22,230 nucleotides of DNA, from NCBI GenBank assembly GCA_002402245.1, contig NVVP01000011.1, positions 21,426 through 43,655 on the forward strand, given 5' to 3'. The position numbers and the translations under genes are program-made. Positions within the stretch are counted from its first letter, which is position 1; the number at the start of each line of letters is the position of its first letter. The stretch is from Gammaproteobacteria bacterium. Lineage in GTDB: Bacteria > Pseudomonadota > Gammaproteobacteria > Nitrosococcales > Methylophagaceae. Of the stretch, positions 1 to 7,789 are shown piece by piece. The notes under the pieces were generated by a model, which was not told where the DNA came from, searched no databases, and worked only from the letters and a program-made list of their open reading frames with translations.

Positions 1-842
1 AATTTCTTCATTGCATTATTTTCAATTTGACGAATACGCTCAGCTGATACTTTATATTGAGATGCAAGCGTATGCAGTGTTGATTTCTGTTCATCATTTA
101 ACCAACGTTGGCTGACAATATCTCGGCTTCGGTCATCAAGACTAGCTAAGGCATCCGATAGGTTTTTAGAACGGTGATTATCGTAGTCACTTTTTTCTAA
201 AGCTAGCGATGGATCTGAATTTTCTGGGCTGGTTAAATAGCCTGCTGGAGAAAAGGTAGTATCTTCCTCATTGGCATTACTGGGTAAGTCGAATGAAGCA
301 TCTGGCGAAGCAAGTCGACGTTCCATTTCCATCACATTTTCAGGCGTGACACCTAGATCATCAGCAACAGCATTAACTTCTTCTTGGTTCAACCAACCTA
401 AACGTTTTTTAGCACTGCGTAGATTAAAAAATAGTTTACGTTGTGCTTTGGTGGTCGCAATTTTAACAATGCGCCAGTTACGAATTACATATTCGTGAAT
501 TTCAGCTCTAATCCAATGAACGGCAAAAGAGACTAAACGAACGCCTTTTTCAGGGTCAAAACGTTTAACTGCTTTCATTAAACCAATATTACCTTCTTGA
601 ACTAGATCGGCAACAGGAAGGCCATAGCCACTGTAACCTTTAGCGATACGGTTTACAAAACGAAGGTGTGATAAAACGAGGCGTTGGGCTGCATCACGAT
701 CGCCATTTTGTTGTAGGCGAGTGGCAAGGTCATATTCTTCTTCGGCAGTGAGTAAAGGCGTGTTGTGTACAACATTACTGTACGCATTTAAATCAGTAAT
801 AGGTGCTAAAGCTAAATTGTATTGGGCTGTGTCCGTTGTCAT
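1..842 (-). CDS. rpoH: RNA polymerase sigma-32 factor RpoH (3' end cut by window edge)
   Basis: Heat-shock sigma factor that directs RNA polymerase to chaperone and protease promoters. The minus-strand frame from the ATG at 842 is open to position 1: 280 codons plus two bases, against about 284 residues in E. coli, so only the last few residues are missing. Region 2 contains the core-binding stretch DLVQEGNIGLM. Residues 134-142 read QRKLFFNLR, the 'RpoH box' that separates sigma-32 from other sigma-70 family members. Region 4 ends in a helix-turn-helix (ASQYKVSAERIRQIE) that reads the -35 element. A strong Shine-Dalgarno (GGAGG, minus strand of 852-856) fixes the start. It lies 105 bases downstream of ftsX, the usual gammaproteobacterial neighbour, and has its own candidate sigma-E promoter in that gap. 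Confidence 0.97.
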   Translation of the reverse strand, partial: MTTDTAQYNLALAPITDLNAYSNVVHNTPLLTAEEEYDLATRLQQNGDRDAAQRLVLSHLRFVNRIAKGYSGYGLPVADLVQEGNIGLMKAVKRFDPEKGVRLVSFAVHWIRAEIHEYVIRNWRIVKIATTKAQRKLFFNLRSAKKRLGWLNQEEVNAVADDLGVTPENVMEMERRLASPDASFDLPSNANEEDTTFSPAGYLTSPENSDPSLALEKSDYDNHRSKNLSDALASLDDRSRDIVSQRWLNDEQKSTLHTLASQYKVSAERIRQIENNAMKK

Positions 843-907
843 GTAATCCCGCCTCCGTAAATATTATCTCTTTGACATAATAACACTACTATGCCATCCA
901 ATACAGA

Positions 908-936
908 GTAAGACGATGAAGTCAGGAGAAAGTTCC
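908..936 (-). promoter_or_regulatory. Candidate sigma-E (RpoE) promoter of rpoH
   Basis: On the minus strand GGAACTT (930-936) is followed after exactly 16 bases by TCTTAC (908-913). This matches the sigma-E -35 consensus GGAACTT and resembles its -10 (TCAAA/TCTGA), with the 16-base spacing of the sigma-E-dependent rpoH P3 promoter of E. coli. It lies about 66 bases before the rpoH ATG, after the ftsX stop. The sequence match is seen directly; sigma-E use is inferred. A housekeeping promoter between it and the gene is less clear (TTGGAT at 896-901 with only a poor -10). Confidence 0.6.
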
Positions 937-947
937 TTTTAAATAGT

Positions 948-1865
948 TTATTCCGGTTCAATTGCACTGAGATGTCGACCAACGGCTAACCATGCACCGA
1001 AGACACCTAAAATTAGGCCTGTAAAAGGTAATGCTAAAAATAGTGTGCCTGCTAGCCAGTGCAGTGTAAATTGACTACCGTAGAGCTGAGATAATTCATT
1101 AACTGGGCCGTTAAGTAGAGTCAAGCTTATTAATACAATAATCCACGCGACTAAACCACCTAATAAGCCGTACCAAAAACCGGTATATAAAAAAGGTCTG
1201 CGGATAAATCGGTTGGTGCCGCCGACTAATTTAATCACTCTAATTTCACTTTGACGGCTTAATATAGCTAGTCTAATGGTGTTGCCAATAATGAGTAATA
1301 CACTTAAAGACAATAGAATAGCTAGAATACTAATGCCCCGTTGTGCTGTTCGGTTAAGACTTCGCAAGCGTTGTAACCATTCCATATCAAGTTGCGCCAA
1401 TTCAACTTCAGCTAATTCATTAAGTTGCGTGACAAGGCGGGTGATTGCATTTTCATTTAGGTTTTCTTCATTTGGCTTAATAATGATAACGGCAGGAATG
1501 GGGTTCGAGGGCAAGCTGTCGAGTAGATCGCCAAGACCAGATAATTGTCGAAATTCATCTAATGATTGTGCCGAAGACTGATAATGGGTTTCGCTTATAT
1601 TCGGCCATTTTTTTAGCGTTTCATTAAGACTTTCAGCCTGTTCAGGGCTGATATCTTGTTGTAAAAATAATGAAATTTGGCTGGCATCATCCCATTGTTC
1701 CGTGACGTTTTCCACATTATGTAACAGTACATAAAGTCCGGAAGGCAATGAAATAGCAATACCAATTACCACCATGGTCATTAAGCTTGAAATAGGTTGT
1801 CGCCAGAGTTGCCCCAAACTAAATAACATGACTTGGATATGACGTAATGCGTAATTTTTTATCAT
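948..1865 (-). CDS. ftsX: Cell division protein FtsX
   Basis: Membrane subunit of the FtsEX type VII ABC transporter-like complex, which relays ATP hydrolysis by FtsE across the inner membrane to activate peptidoglycan amidases (through EnvC in E. coli) at the division site. The 305 residues show a short cytoplasmic N-terminus, a first membrane segment near residues 25-48, a periplasmic domain to about residue 165, then three membrane segments near 180-200, 228-250 and 270-295: the FtsX topology. Its N-terminus is shorter than that of the 352-residue E. coli protein. The ATG overlaps the ftsE stop as ATGA, indicating translational coupling. Its stop is 105 bases before rpoH. Confidence 0.95.
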   Translation of the reverse strand: MIKNYALRHIQVMLFSLGQLWRQPISSLMTMVVIGIAISLPSGLYVLLHNVENVTEQWDDASQISLFLQQDISPEQAESLNETLKKWPNISETHYQSSAQSLDEFRQLSGLGDLLDSLPSNPIPAVIIIKPNEENLNENAITRLVTQLNELAEVELAQLDMEWLQRLRSLNRTAQRGISILAILLSLSVLLIIGNTIRLAILSRQSEIRVIKLVGGTNRFIRRPFLYTGFWYGLLGGLVAWIIVLISLTLLNGPVNELSQLYGSQFTLHWLAGTLFLALPFTGLILGVFGAWLAVGRHLSAIEPE

Positions 1866-2527
1866 AACAAGCCACCCTGAGCTAAACGGCCTGAGTCGAG
1901 GATAATTTGCCGGTAGGGTAGGGTTTGAATTAACCCAAGATCATGAGTGGCAATGAAGACTGTGGTGCCAACCTGATTGAATTGTTCAAATAATTGCATG
2001 ATGTCACGAGATAAATCCGGGTCGAGGTTACCGGTGGGCTCATCTGCTAATAAAATAGGAGGGCGATTGACTACCGCTCGGGCAATACCAACACGTTGTT
2101 GTTCTCCGCCCGATAAGGCAATAGGCAGGCTACGTTCTTTGCCGAGCAGGCCAACTTTATCTAATGAAGCACGTACTCGGCGGCCAATTTCACGATGGTT
2201 TTCACCGGCAATAATTAACGGTAAAGCGATATTATCAAACACGGTACGATCATGAAGTAGATTATGGTCTTGGAAGACGATACCTATTTGGCGTCGATAA
2301 TAGGGAATTTTATGTTTAGGCAGCCTAGTTAGGTTTTGATTATTAACTAAGACTTGGCCATGTGAGCTACGTTCAATTAGGGCAATTAATTTTAGCAGAG
2401 TGCTTTTCCCTGCGCCGGAATGACCGGTTAGAAAAGCCATTTCGCCGTCGTCTAGGTGAAATGAAAGTCCCGATAAGGCTTCATAGTTATTGGTATAACG
2501 TTTGTAGACATCGGTAAACTGAATCAT
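1862..2527 (-). CDS. ftsE: Cell division ATP-binding protein FtsE
   Basis: Cytoplasmic ATPase of the FtsEX divisome complex. At 221 residues it has the usual length. All ABC motifs are present: Walker A GHSGAGKST at 35-43, signature LSGGEQQR at 138-145, Walker B ending ADEPTGNLD with D162/E163, and the switch histidine H195 in ATHD. It sits between ftsY (2 bases upstream) and ftsX (4-base overlap), the classic ftsYEX operon, and this order rules out the LolD-type ABC proteins that share these motifs. Confidence 0.97.
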   Translation of the reverse strand: MIQFTDVYKRYTNNYEALSGLSFHLDDGEMAFLTGHSGAGKSTLLKLIALIERSSHGQVLVNNQNLTRLPKHKIPYYRRQIGIVFQDHNLLHDRTVFDNIALPLIIAGENHREIGRRVRASLDKVGLLGKERSLPIALSGGEQQRVGIARAVVNRPPILLADEPTGNLDPDLSRDIMQLFEQFNQVGTTVFIATHDLGLIQTLPYRQIILDSGRLAQGGLL

Positions 2528-2529
2528 GG

Positions 2530-3585
2530 TTAATCTTCGCGCCCTAGTAGTGCATCAACAAATTCATCTGCTTGGAAAGGACGTAAATCGTCAATAGATT
2601 CACCCACACCAATATAGCGGATAGGTAGGCCTACCTTTTTAGCAATGGCAAAGATAATACCGCCTTTAGCTGTGCCATCAAGTTTAGTTAATGTAATTCC
2701 CGTAACGCCGACGGCATCATTAAAACTGATTGCCTGTGATAAGGCATTTTGACCTGTGCCGGCATCCAGTACCAGCATGACTTCATGAGGAGCAGACTGA
2801 TCGAGTTTGGCCATAACGCGAGTTACTTTTTTCAACTCTTCCATTAAGTTAGTTTGCGTGTGCAAGCGTCCGGCAGTATCGGCAATAAGAATATCTATAT
2901 TACGTGCTTTAGCTGCCTGCAAAGCATCATAAATAACCGAGGCTGAGTCAGCCCCACTATGCTGTGAAATAACAGGGATGTCATTGCGTTCGCCCCATAC
3001 TTGTAATTGTTCAACGGCTGCAGCACGGAAAGTATCTCCAGCAGCTAACATCACTGATTTACCTTGATTTTGGAATTGTTTAGCCAGTTTACCAATGGTG
3101 GTTGTTTTACCCACACCGTTAATACCCACCATTAAAATGACATAAGGGCCTTCTTTTTCGGGGATGACTAGTGGTTGGCTGCTGGGTTGTAAAATCGCAA
3201 CCATATCATCATGTAATGCTTGAAATAAAGCATCGGCATCGCCTAGTTGCTTACGGGCAACGCGGCTGGTTAAATCATCAATAATTGTCTGGGTGGCATC
3301 AATGCCAAGATCGGCTGTGAGCAACTGGGTCTCTAGATCTTCCAATAAGTCATCATCAATAATTTTTTTACCCAACACTAAAGAAGCGAGGCCTTCAGTT
3401 AACTTCGAGCTTGAGCGACTCAGACCTTTCTTTAAACGACCAAAAAAACTAGTTTTTTGTTGTTCGGGTTCTGTTTGCGTGGAAGGCACGCTATCATTAC
3501 TCTCTGGAATAGATGATTCGACGACTTCAACATCAAGTTGAATATCTTCGACAGCTTTATTTTTCTTTTTTAGGAAACTAAACAT
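2530..3585 (-). CDS. ftsY: Signal recognition particle receptor FtsY
   Basis: SRP receptor GTPase that docks SRP-bound ribosomes making membrane proteins at the SecYEG translocon. The NG domain is complete: G1 GINGVGKTT at 154-162, the AAGDTFRAAA loop at 181-190, G3 DTAGR at 236-240 and G4 TKLDGTAKGG at 300-309. The N-terminal acidic A region is only about 45 residues before the conserved TSFFGRLKKGL membrane-contact helix, far shorter than in E. coli FtsY (497 residues). This total of 351 is common outside the enterics. It is first of the ftsY-ftsE-ftsX run; its promoter must lie in the 58-base gap shared with the divergent peptidase gene, where no strong match stands out. Confidence 0.97.
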   Translation of the reverse strand: MFSFLKKKNKAVEDIQLDVEVVESSIPESNDSVPSTQTEPEQQKTSFFGRLKKGLSRSSSKLTEGLASLVLGKKIIDDDLLEDLETQLLTADLGIDATQTIIDDLTSRVARKQLGDADALFQALHDDMVAILQPSSQPLVIPEKEGPYVILMVGINGVGKTTTIGKLAKQFQNQGKSVMLAAGDTFRAAAVEQLQVWGERNDIPVISQHSGADSASVIYDALQAAKARNIDILIADTAGRLHTQTNLMEELKKVTRVMAKLDQSAPHEVMLVLDAGTGQNALSQAISFNDAVGVTGITLTKLDGTAKGGIIFAIAKKVGLPIRYIGVGESIDDLRPFQADEFVDALLGRED

Positions 3586-3643
3586 AATTTTTACGAGTCA
3601 TTATTTTTCAATTAATAAATTTTATCATGTCATGGAATTATAA

Positions 3644-5020
3644 ATGCAGATGTTTAAAAATATAAAATTAGGCTATTACTTATTATTGGCTATACCAACG
3701 TGGGTATCTGCTGATGTTACTGAATATCAACTTGAAAACGGTTTAAAGCTTATTGTTAAGGAAGATCATAGAGCGCCCGTCGTGGTTTCTCAGGTTTGGT
3801 ATAAAGTGGGGTCAAGCTATGAGCATAATGGCATTACGGGTATATCTCACCAGCTTGAACATATGATGTTTAAAGGTACTGAAAACTTAGGGCCGAATGA
3901 ATTCTCTAAAATTATTGCAGCTAATGGGGGCAGTGAGAATGCATTTACTGGTCGCGATTACACCGCCTATTATCAGATCTTAGAAAAAGATCGATTAGAG
4001 GTTAGTTTCCGCTTGGAAGCAGAACGAATGCGCAAACTCGTCATTGATGAAGCTGAGTTAATTAAAGAACATGAAGTAGTGGCAGAAGAACGTCGTATGC
4101 GTACAGATGACAAACCTCAATCATTGGTGAGAGAAGCATTTAACGCCACTGCTTTTGTAAATAGTCCTTATCATCACCCTGTTATAGGTTGGATGAGTGA
4201 TATAAAAAATTATAAAGCAGACGATCTACGTGATTGGTATCAAAAATGGTATGCACCTAATAATGCCACGGTTGTTATTGTCGGAGATGTGCAGGCTGAA
4301 GAGGTTTATCAATTAGCATTACGTTATTTTGGTCCTCTGAAAGCTGAAGTAATAGCTGAGCTTAAGCCTCAAATAGAAATTGAACAGCGAGGTAAGAGAA
4401 CAATAGAAGTACGCGCTCCTGCTGAACTACCTTATTTTATGATGGGCTGGAAGGTGCCTGTAGTGAAAACAAGTGATGACTCCTTGTTATGGGAAACCTA
4501 CGCTTTAGAAGTATTAGCAGGTGTTTTAGATGGTGGTAATAGTGCTCGATTTTCACGAAACCTAGTCCGAGGCGAAGAAATAGCGGCAAGTGTGGGGGCT
4601 GGCTATAATTTATTTTCACGTTTAGCGGATGTATTTATTGTGGTAGGCACACCGGTCAAAGGTAAAACAGTTGCTGATTTACAGCAGGCTGTTTTTGTAC
4701 AAATTGATAAGCTAAAAACAGAGCTTGTTAGTGATGCGGAGTTAAAGCGAATTAAAACACAAGTGGTCGCTAATGCAGTTTATGAGCGAGATAGTGTGTC
4801 TTATCAAGCCACTCAGATTGGTATGTTGGATACGATAGGTTTGGATTGGCAGTTAAGCGATGCTTATGTTGATAACATTCAAGCTGTCACGGCTGAGCAA
4901 GTGCAAGCGGTGGCGAAAAAATATTTTATCGAACAAACGCTCACTATAGCTGAGCTCATTCCATTATCTCTAGATAATAATCAACAGTCACAACAAGCAG
5001 GAGATAACAATGCCCACTAA
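3644..5020 (+). CDS. Exported M16 family zinc metallopeptidase (active-type subunit)
   Basis: Pitrilysin-family (M16B) processing peptidase. The inverted zinc motif HxxEH is present as H69-Q-L-E72-H73, with the third ligand expected at E148 in the EVVAEER stretch 75 residues later; the N in GGSENAFTGRDYTAYY marks the active-site neighbourhood. Residues 1-23 look like a Sec signal peptide (basic start, hydrophobic core, VSA-DV cleavage site), so it should act in the periplasm. The C-terminal half is the usual non-catalytic M16 domain. A weak GGA lies 9 bases before the ATG at 3644; the ATG at 3650 is a possible alternative. It overlaps the next gene, a zinc-less M16 protein, by 11 bases, so the two probably form a heterodimer. 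Substrate unknown. Confidence 0.9.
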   Translation: MQMFKNIKLGYYLLLAIPTWVSADVTEYQLENGLKLIVKEDHRAPVVVSQVWYKVGSSYEHNGITGISHQLEHMMFKGTENLGPNEFSKIIAANGGSENAFTGRDYTAYYQILEKDRLEVSFRLEAERMRKLVIDEAELIKEHEVVAEERRMRTDDKPQSLVREAFNATAFVNSPYHHPVIGWMSDIKNYKADDLRDWYQKWYAPNNATVVIVGDVQAEEVYQLALRYFGPLKAEVIAELKPQIEIEQRGKRTIEVRAPAELPYFMMGWKVPVVKTSDDSLLWETYALEVLAGVLDGGNSARFSRNLVRGEEIAASVGAGYNLFSRLADVFIVVGTPVKGKTVADLQQAVFVQIDKLKTELVSDAELKRIKTQVVANAVYERDSVSYQATQIGMLDTIGLDWQLSDAYVDNIQAVTAEQVQAVAKKYFIEQTLTIAELIPLSLDNNQQSQQAGDNNAH

Positions 5021-6329
5021 ATTATGGTTATTAGCATGTAGTTTAATGATTGCCACGACACAGCTTGTAGCAAGCCCTAAAATTGAACATTGGCAAACAA
5101 CAAATGGCGGGCAGGTCTATTTTGTATCAGCGCCTGAATTACCGATGGTGGATATTCAAGTAGTATTTGATGCGGGTTCTGCTCGTGATGGCCAGCTTGC
5201 GGGCACGGCTTTACTCACTAATGCGATGTTGAATGAAGGTGCTGGTGGACTAAATGCAGATCAAATAGCGGTTAAGTTTGAAGATGTAGGTGCTCATTTC
5301 TCTAATTCGTCACGTCGAGATATGGCGGCGCTTAGCTTACGTAGCCTCACTACAGAGGATGCGTTACCTGCTGCATTAACTATGTTTACCGATATATTGA
5401 CTAAGCCTGATTTTCCCCTGGACTCATTTGACCGTATTCAAAAACAAATACTGATAAGCCTGCAAGCAGAAAAGCAATCACCTTCCGCTATTGCATCACG
5501 TGCATTTTATAGTGGCCTTTATGGTGAGCATCCTTATGCTGCCATGCCGATAGGTAATGAAGTATCGGTAGGCCAATTAAACCTTGCTGTATTAGAAGCA
5601 TTTTATAAGCAATATTATGTGGCTAATAATGCCACGGTTATCTTAGTGGGTGCGATATCTAAGCAACAAGCTGAAATGATTGCTGAGCAACTATTATCAG
5701 GTTTGGAAGCGGGTGATAAGCCTACAAAAATGAATAAGGTTATGCCATTAGCACAAGCCAAACAGGTGGTTATTAATCATCCATCATCACAGACGCATAT
5801 TGTGATGGGACAGCCAGGTATGAACCGAGGTGATGCTGATTATTTTGCTCTTTATGTGGGTAATCATATTTTAGGTGGCAGTGGCTTAGTCTCTCAGCTA
5901 AGTAATGAGGTGCGTGAAAAGCGTGGCCTTTCTTACAGTGTTTATAGTTATTTTAGACCGATGCGTGAATTGGGACCATACCAATTTGGTTTACAGACCC
6001 GAAATGATCAGGCTCAACAAGCCTTATCAGTGATGAAGCAAACATTAGTAGACTTTATTGATAAAGGTCCAACTGAGGCAGAGTTAATAGCGGCTAAACA
6101 AAATATTACCGGTGGTTTTGCTCTACGTGTAGATAGTAATAGTAAAATAGCAGGCTATTTAGCTGTAATTGGTTTTTATGATTTGCCATTAACGTATTTA
6201 GATACATTTAAGCAGAGTGTTAATGCGGTGACAGTAGAGCAGATTAAAGAAGTATTTTCTCGTCGTATTGATGCTGATAAAATGGTGACTGTATTAGTAG
6301 GTGGGCAGCAGCTTGGCGCAACAAAATAA
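5010..6329 (+). CDS. Exported M16 family peptidase-like protein lacking the zinc site
   Basis: Second M16 subunit of 439 residues with a signal peptide (core LWLLACSLMIATTQLVA, cleaved near residue 22). At the place of the HxxEH motif it has TALLTNAMLNEG, so no zinc ligands: it cannot be a peptidase alone. The C-terminal domain keeps the arginine/tyrosine motif (R305-GLS-Y309), which in two-chain M16B enzymes holds the substrate in the partner's active site. This division of labour (HxxEH chain plus R/Y chain) is established for bacterial M16B heterodimers; applying it here is inference supported by the 11-base overlap. The Shine-Dalgarno AGGAG lies inside the end of the upstream gene. It overlaps the start of rsmD. 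Confidence 0.9.
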   Translation: MPTKLWLLACSLMIATTQLVASPKIEHWQTTNGGQVYFVSAPELPMVDIQVVFDAGSARDGQLAGTALLTNAMLNEGAGGLNADQIAVKFEDVGAHFSNSSRRDMAALSLRSLTTEDALPAALTMFTDILTKPDFPLDSFDRIQKQILISLQAEKQSPSAIASRAFYSGLYGEHPYAAMPIGNEVSVGQLNLAVLEAFYKQYYVANNATVILVGAISKQQAEMIAEQLLSGLEAGDKPTKMNKVMPLAQAKQVVINHPSSQTHIVMGQPGMNRGDADYFALYVGNHILGGSGLVSQLSNEVREKRGLSYSVYSYFRPMRELGPYQFGLQTRNDQAQQALSVMKQTLVDFIDKGPTEAELIAAKQNITGGFALRVDSNSKIAGYLAVIGFYDLPLTYLDTFKQSVNAVTVEQIKEVFSRRIDADKMVTVLVGGQQLGATK

Positions 6330-6894
6330 AACAGGTCGAACAGGACAATGCCGGATTATTGCCGGCAAGTGGCGAGGTCGAAAATTAGCTGTGGCTGAGG
6401 TCGAAGGTTTAAGGCCCACCCCTGACCGAGTACGTGAAACACTATTTAATTGGTTGCAGCCTTTTATCGGATCATCGCAGTGTTTAGACTTGTTTTCTGG
6501 CAGTGGTGCATTGGGTTTTGAAGCGGCCTCTCGAGGTGCTGAGCTGGTGACTTTAGTGGAGCTTAATAGTAAAGCAAGCCAACAATTACAGACTAATTGT
6601 ACTTTATTATCAGCAGACAATTGCCTGGTAGAAAATAAAGCCGCTGGGCAGTTTTTAGCTGAAAATAAGCAACAATATGACATTGTGTTTATTGACCCGC
6701 CGTATCAAAAAAATATGTGGACTGACGTGGCTACTAAATTAGTTGCAACTAAGACGTTATCTGATAATGCAATGATTTATCTTGAATGTTCGAGTAAAGG
6801 GGAATTACCTTTGTTACCTGATAGTTGGGTATTAATAAAAGATAAACAAGCGGGTGAAGTACGTTATTGTTTATTCCGTTATGAAGGGTCTTAG
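6313..6894 (+). CDS. rsmD: 16S rRNA (guanine(966)-N(2))-methyltransferase RsmD
   Basis: SAM-dependent enzyme that methylates N2 of G966 in 16S rRNA on the assembling small subunit. Counting from the TTG at 6313, the protein has 193 residues, with the family signature RPTPDRVRETLFNWL at 34-48, SAM-binding DLFSGSGALG at 59-68 and the catalytic DPPY at 128-131. Start: the frame also offers GTG at 6301, but AGGTGG at 6299-6304 is well placed (about 8 bases) for the TTG, and GTG 6301 has no upstream ribosome site. Either start overlaps the M16 gene, so it is translated from the same message. rsmD next to ftsY is common in gammaproteobacteria; here the M16 pair separates them. Confidence 0.95.
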   Translation: MAQQNKTGRTGQCRIIAGKWRGRKLAVAEVEGLRPTPDRVRETLFNWLQPFIGSSQCLDLFSGSGALGFEAASRGAELVTLVELNSKASQQLQTNCTLLSADNCLVENKAAGQFLAENKQQYDIVFIDPPYQKNMWTDVATKLVATKTLSDNAMIYLECSSKGELPLLPDSWVLIKDKQAGEVRYCLFRYEGS

Positions 6895-6895
6895 A

Positions 6896-6931
6896 ATGTT
6901 AAATATATTTAAACAGGCGGGTGTAAAGTGA
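6896..6931 (+). other. Possible 11-codon leader ORF coupled to coaD
   Basis: In the 33-base rsmD-coaD gap an ATG at 6896 opens a frame encoding MLNIFKQAGVK; its TGA (6929-6931) overlaps the coaD GTG (6928-6930) in the form GTGA. No good ribosome site precedes it, and it could be chance. If translated, it would couple coaD initiation to upstream ribosomes. Confidence 0.15.
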
Positions 6932-7407
6932 GTATAACGGCAATTTATCCAGGGACGTTTGATCCTATTACCAATGGCCATATAGACTTAGTTGTGCGGG
7001 CAAGTAAATTATTTGAACGAGTGATGGTGGCGGTGGCTATCAACCCTGGCAAAGAGCCTACTTTTAGTTTAGATGAGCGTGTTGCCTTAGCTAAAGAAAC
7101 CTTATCTCATTTAGATAATGTTGATGTGTGGGGGTTTGAAGGTTTATTGATCGATGTGGCTAAGCAACATAATGCTAATGTTATTTTGCGAGGTTTACGT
7201 GCGGTGTCAGATTTTGAGCATGAATTTCAACTTGCGGGCATGAACAGAAAAATGCAGGCTGATATTGAAACAATGTTTTTAACACCAGCAGAACAATTTA
7301 CTTATATTTCATCCAGTTTAGTCCGTGAGATTGCAGCATTAGGGGGCGATGTATCTGAATTTGTAGCGCCTTGCGTCATGGATGCTCTGCGATCTAAATT
7401 AGCTTGA
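6928..7407 (+). CDS. coaD: Phosphopantetheine adenylyltransferase CoaD
   Basis: Catalyses the reversible transfer of AMP from ATP to 4'-phosphopantetheine, giving dephospho-CoA, the penultimate step of coenzyme A synthesis. At 159 residues it matches the family length. Nucleotidyltransferase motifs are clear: GTFDPITNGH at 9-18 (the HxGH-type site, with T16 and H18) and ISSSLVR at 127-133. RGLRAVSDFEHEFQLAGMNR is the family's central signature. It begins with GTG, preceded by AGGCGG about 8 bases upstream. It stands 33 bases after rsmD and 48 before the ferredoxin gene, in the same direction. Confidence 0.97.
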   Translation: MSITAIYPGTFDPITNGHIDLVVRASKLFERVMVAVAINPGKEPTFSLDERVALAKETLSHLDNVDVWGFEGLLIDVAKQHNANVILRGLRAVSDFEHEFQLAGMNRKMQADIETMFLTPAEQFTYISSSLVREIAALGGDVSEFVAPCVMDALRSKLA

Positions 7408-7455
7408 GAGGCTAATACAGGCTAAAATTGCGCGATAATTTAATTGGAGAGTTAA

Positions 7456-7710
7456 ATGTCGTTGTTTATAACGGATGAATGCATCAATTGTGATGTATGT
7501 GAACCTGAGTGCCCGAATGGTGCAATCACACAAGGGGAGGAGATCTATGAAATTGATCATGCCTTATGTACTGAGTGTGTAGGCCATTTTGATGAGCCTC
7601 AATGTGTAGAAGTATGCCCTGTAGACTGTATTCCAAAAGATCCTAATCATGAAGAAACTGAAGGTGAATTGATGGGGAAATATGAATTATTAGTGGCTGC
7701 TACAGGCTAA
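7456..7710 (+). CDS. YfhL family 2[4Fe-4S] dicluster ferredoxin
   Basis: Small electron carrier of 84 residues. Cluster cysteines are C9, C12, C15, C19 (CxxCxxCxxxCP) and C38, C41, C50, C54 (CxxC-x8-CxxxCP). The eight-residue insertion between cysteines of the second motif and the C-terminal extension mark the Allochromatium-type ferredoxins, which include E. coli YfhL and Pseudomonas FdxA; the CINCDVCEPECPNGAI segment is nearly identical to that group. The redox partner cannot be told from sequence. A good Shine-Dalgarno (GGAGAG) precedes the ATG. Its neighbour coaD is a common one in gammaproteobacteria, and it is last in the run before a hairpin terminator. Confidence 0.94.
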   Translation: MSLFITDECINCDVCEPECPNGAITQGEEIYEIDHALCTECVGHFDEPQCVEVCPVDCIPKDPNHEETEGELMGKYELLVAATG

Positions 7711-7720
7711 AAGTAAATCT

Positions 7721-7750
7721 GAGGCTAGCTAAAAACGTAGCCTCGCTTTA
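7721..7750 (+). terminator. Likely intrinsic terminator, possibly bidirectional
   Basis: GAGGCTA (7721-7727) and TAGCCTC (7738-7744) form a perfect 7-bp stem with a 10-base loop, followed by a T-containing tail (GCTTTATAA). It lies 10 bases after the ferredoxin stop and between convergent genes, so it may also stop transcripts of the lipoprotein gene on the other strand. The tail is not a long T-run, so termination may be modest. Confidence 0.6.
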
Positions 7751-7789
7751 TAAATATAATTGAAAATAATTTACGATGAACTTACGCTT

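Noticed and set aside
271..498. Plus-strand open frame of 75 codons
   Set aside because: It lies entirely antisense to rpoH, has no ribosome site, and the minus-strand frame encodes the conserved RpoH box.
3586..3643. Promoters in the ftsY / M16 divergent gap
   Set aside because: TATCAT (3623-3628) resembles a -10 but has no acceptable -35 and would leave a very short leader; the AT-richness makes chance matches likely.
5010..6329. Pseudogene status for the zinc-less M16 protein
   Set aside because: The frame is intact, has a strong ribosome site and signal peptide, and keeps the R/Y motif, so loss of the zinc site looks like functional specialisation rather than decay.
6294..6683. Minus-strand open frame of 129 codons over rsmD
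   Set aside because: Antisense to the SAM-binding region of rsmD, with no ribosome site or recognisable motif.
7408..7455. Hairpin AAATT...AATTT and TAAAAT box before the ferredoxin gene
   Set aside because: Only five AT pairs and no -35 at a workable distance; not distinguishable from background.
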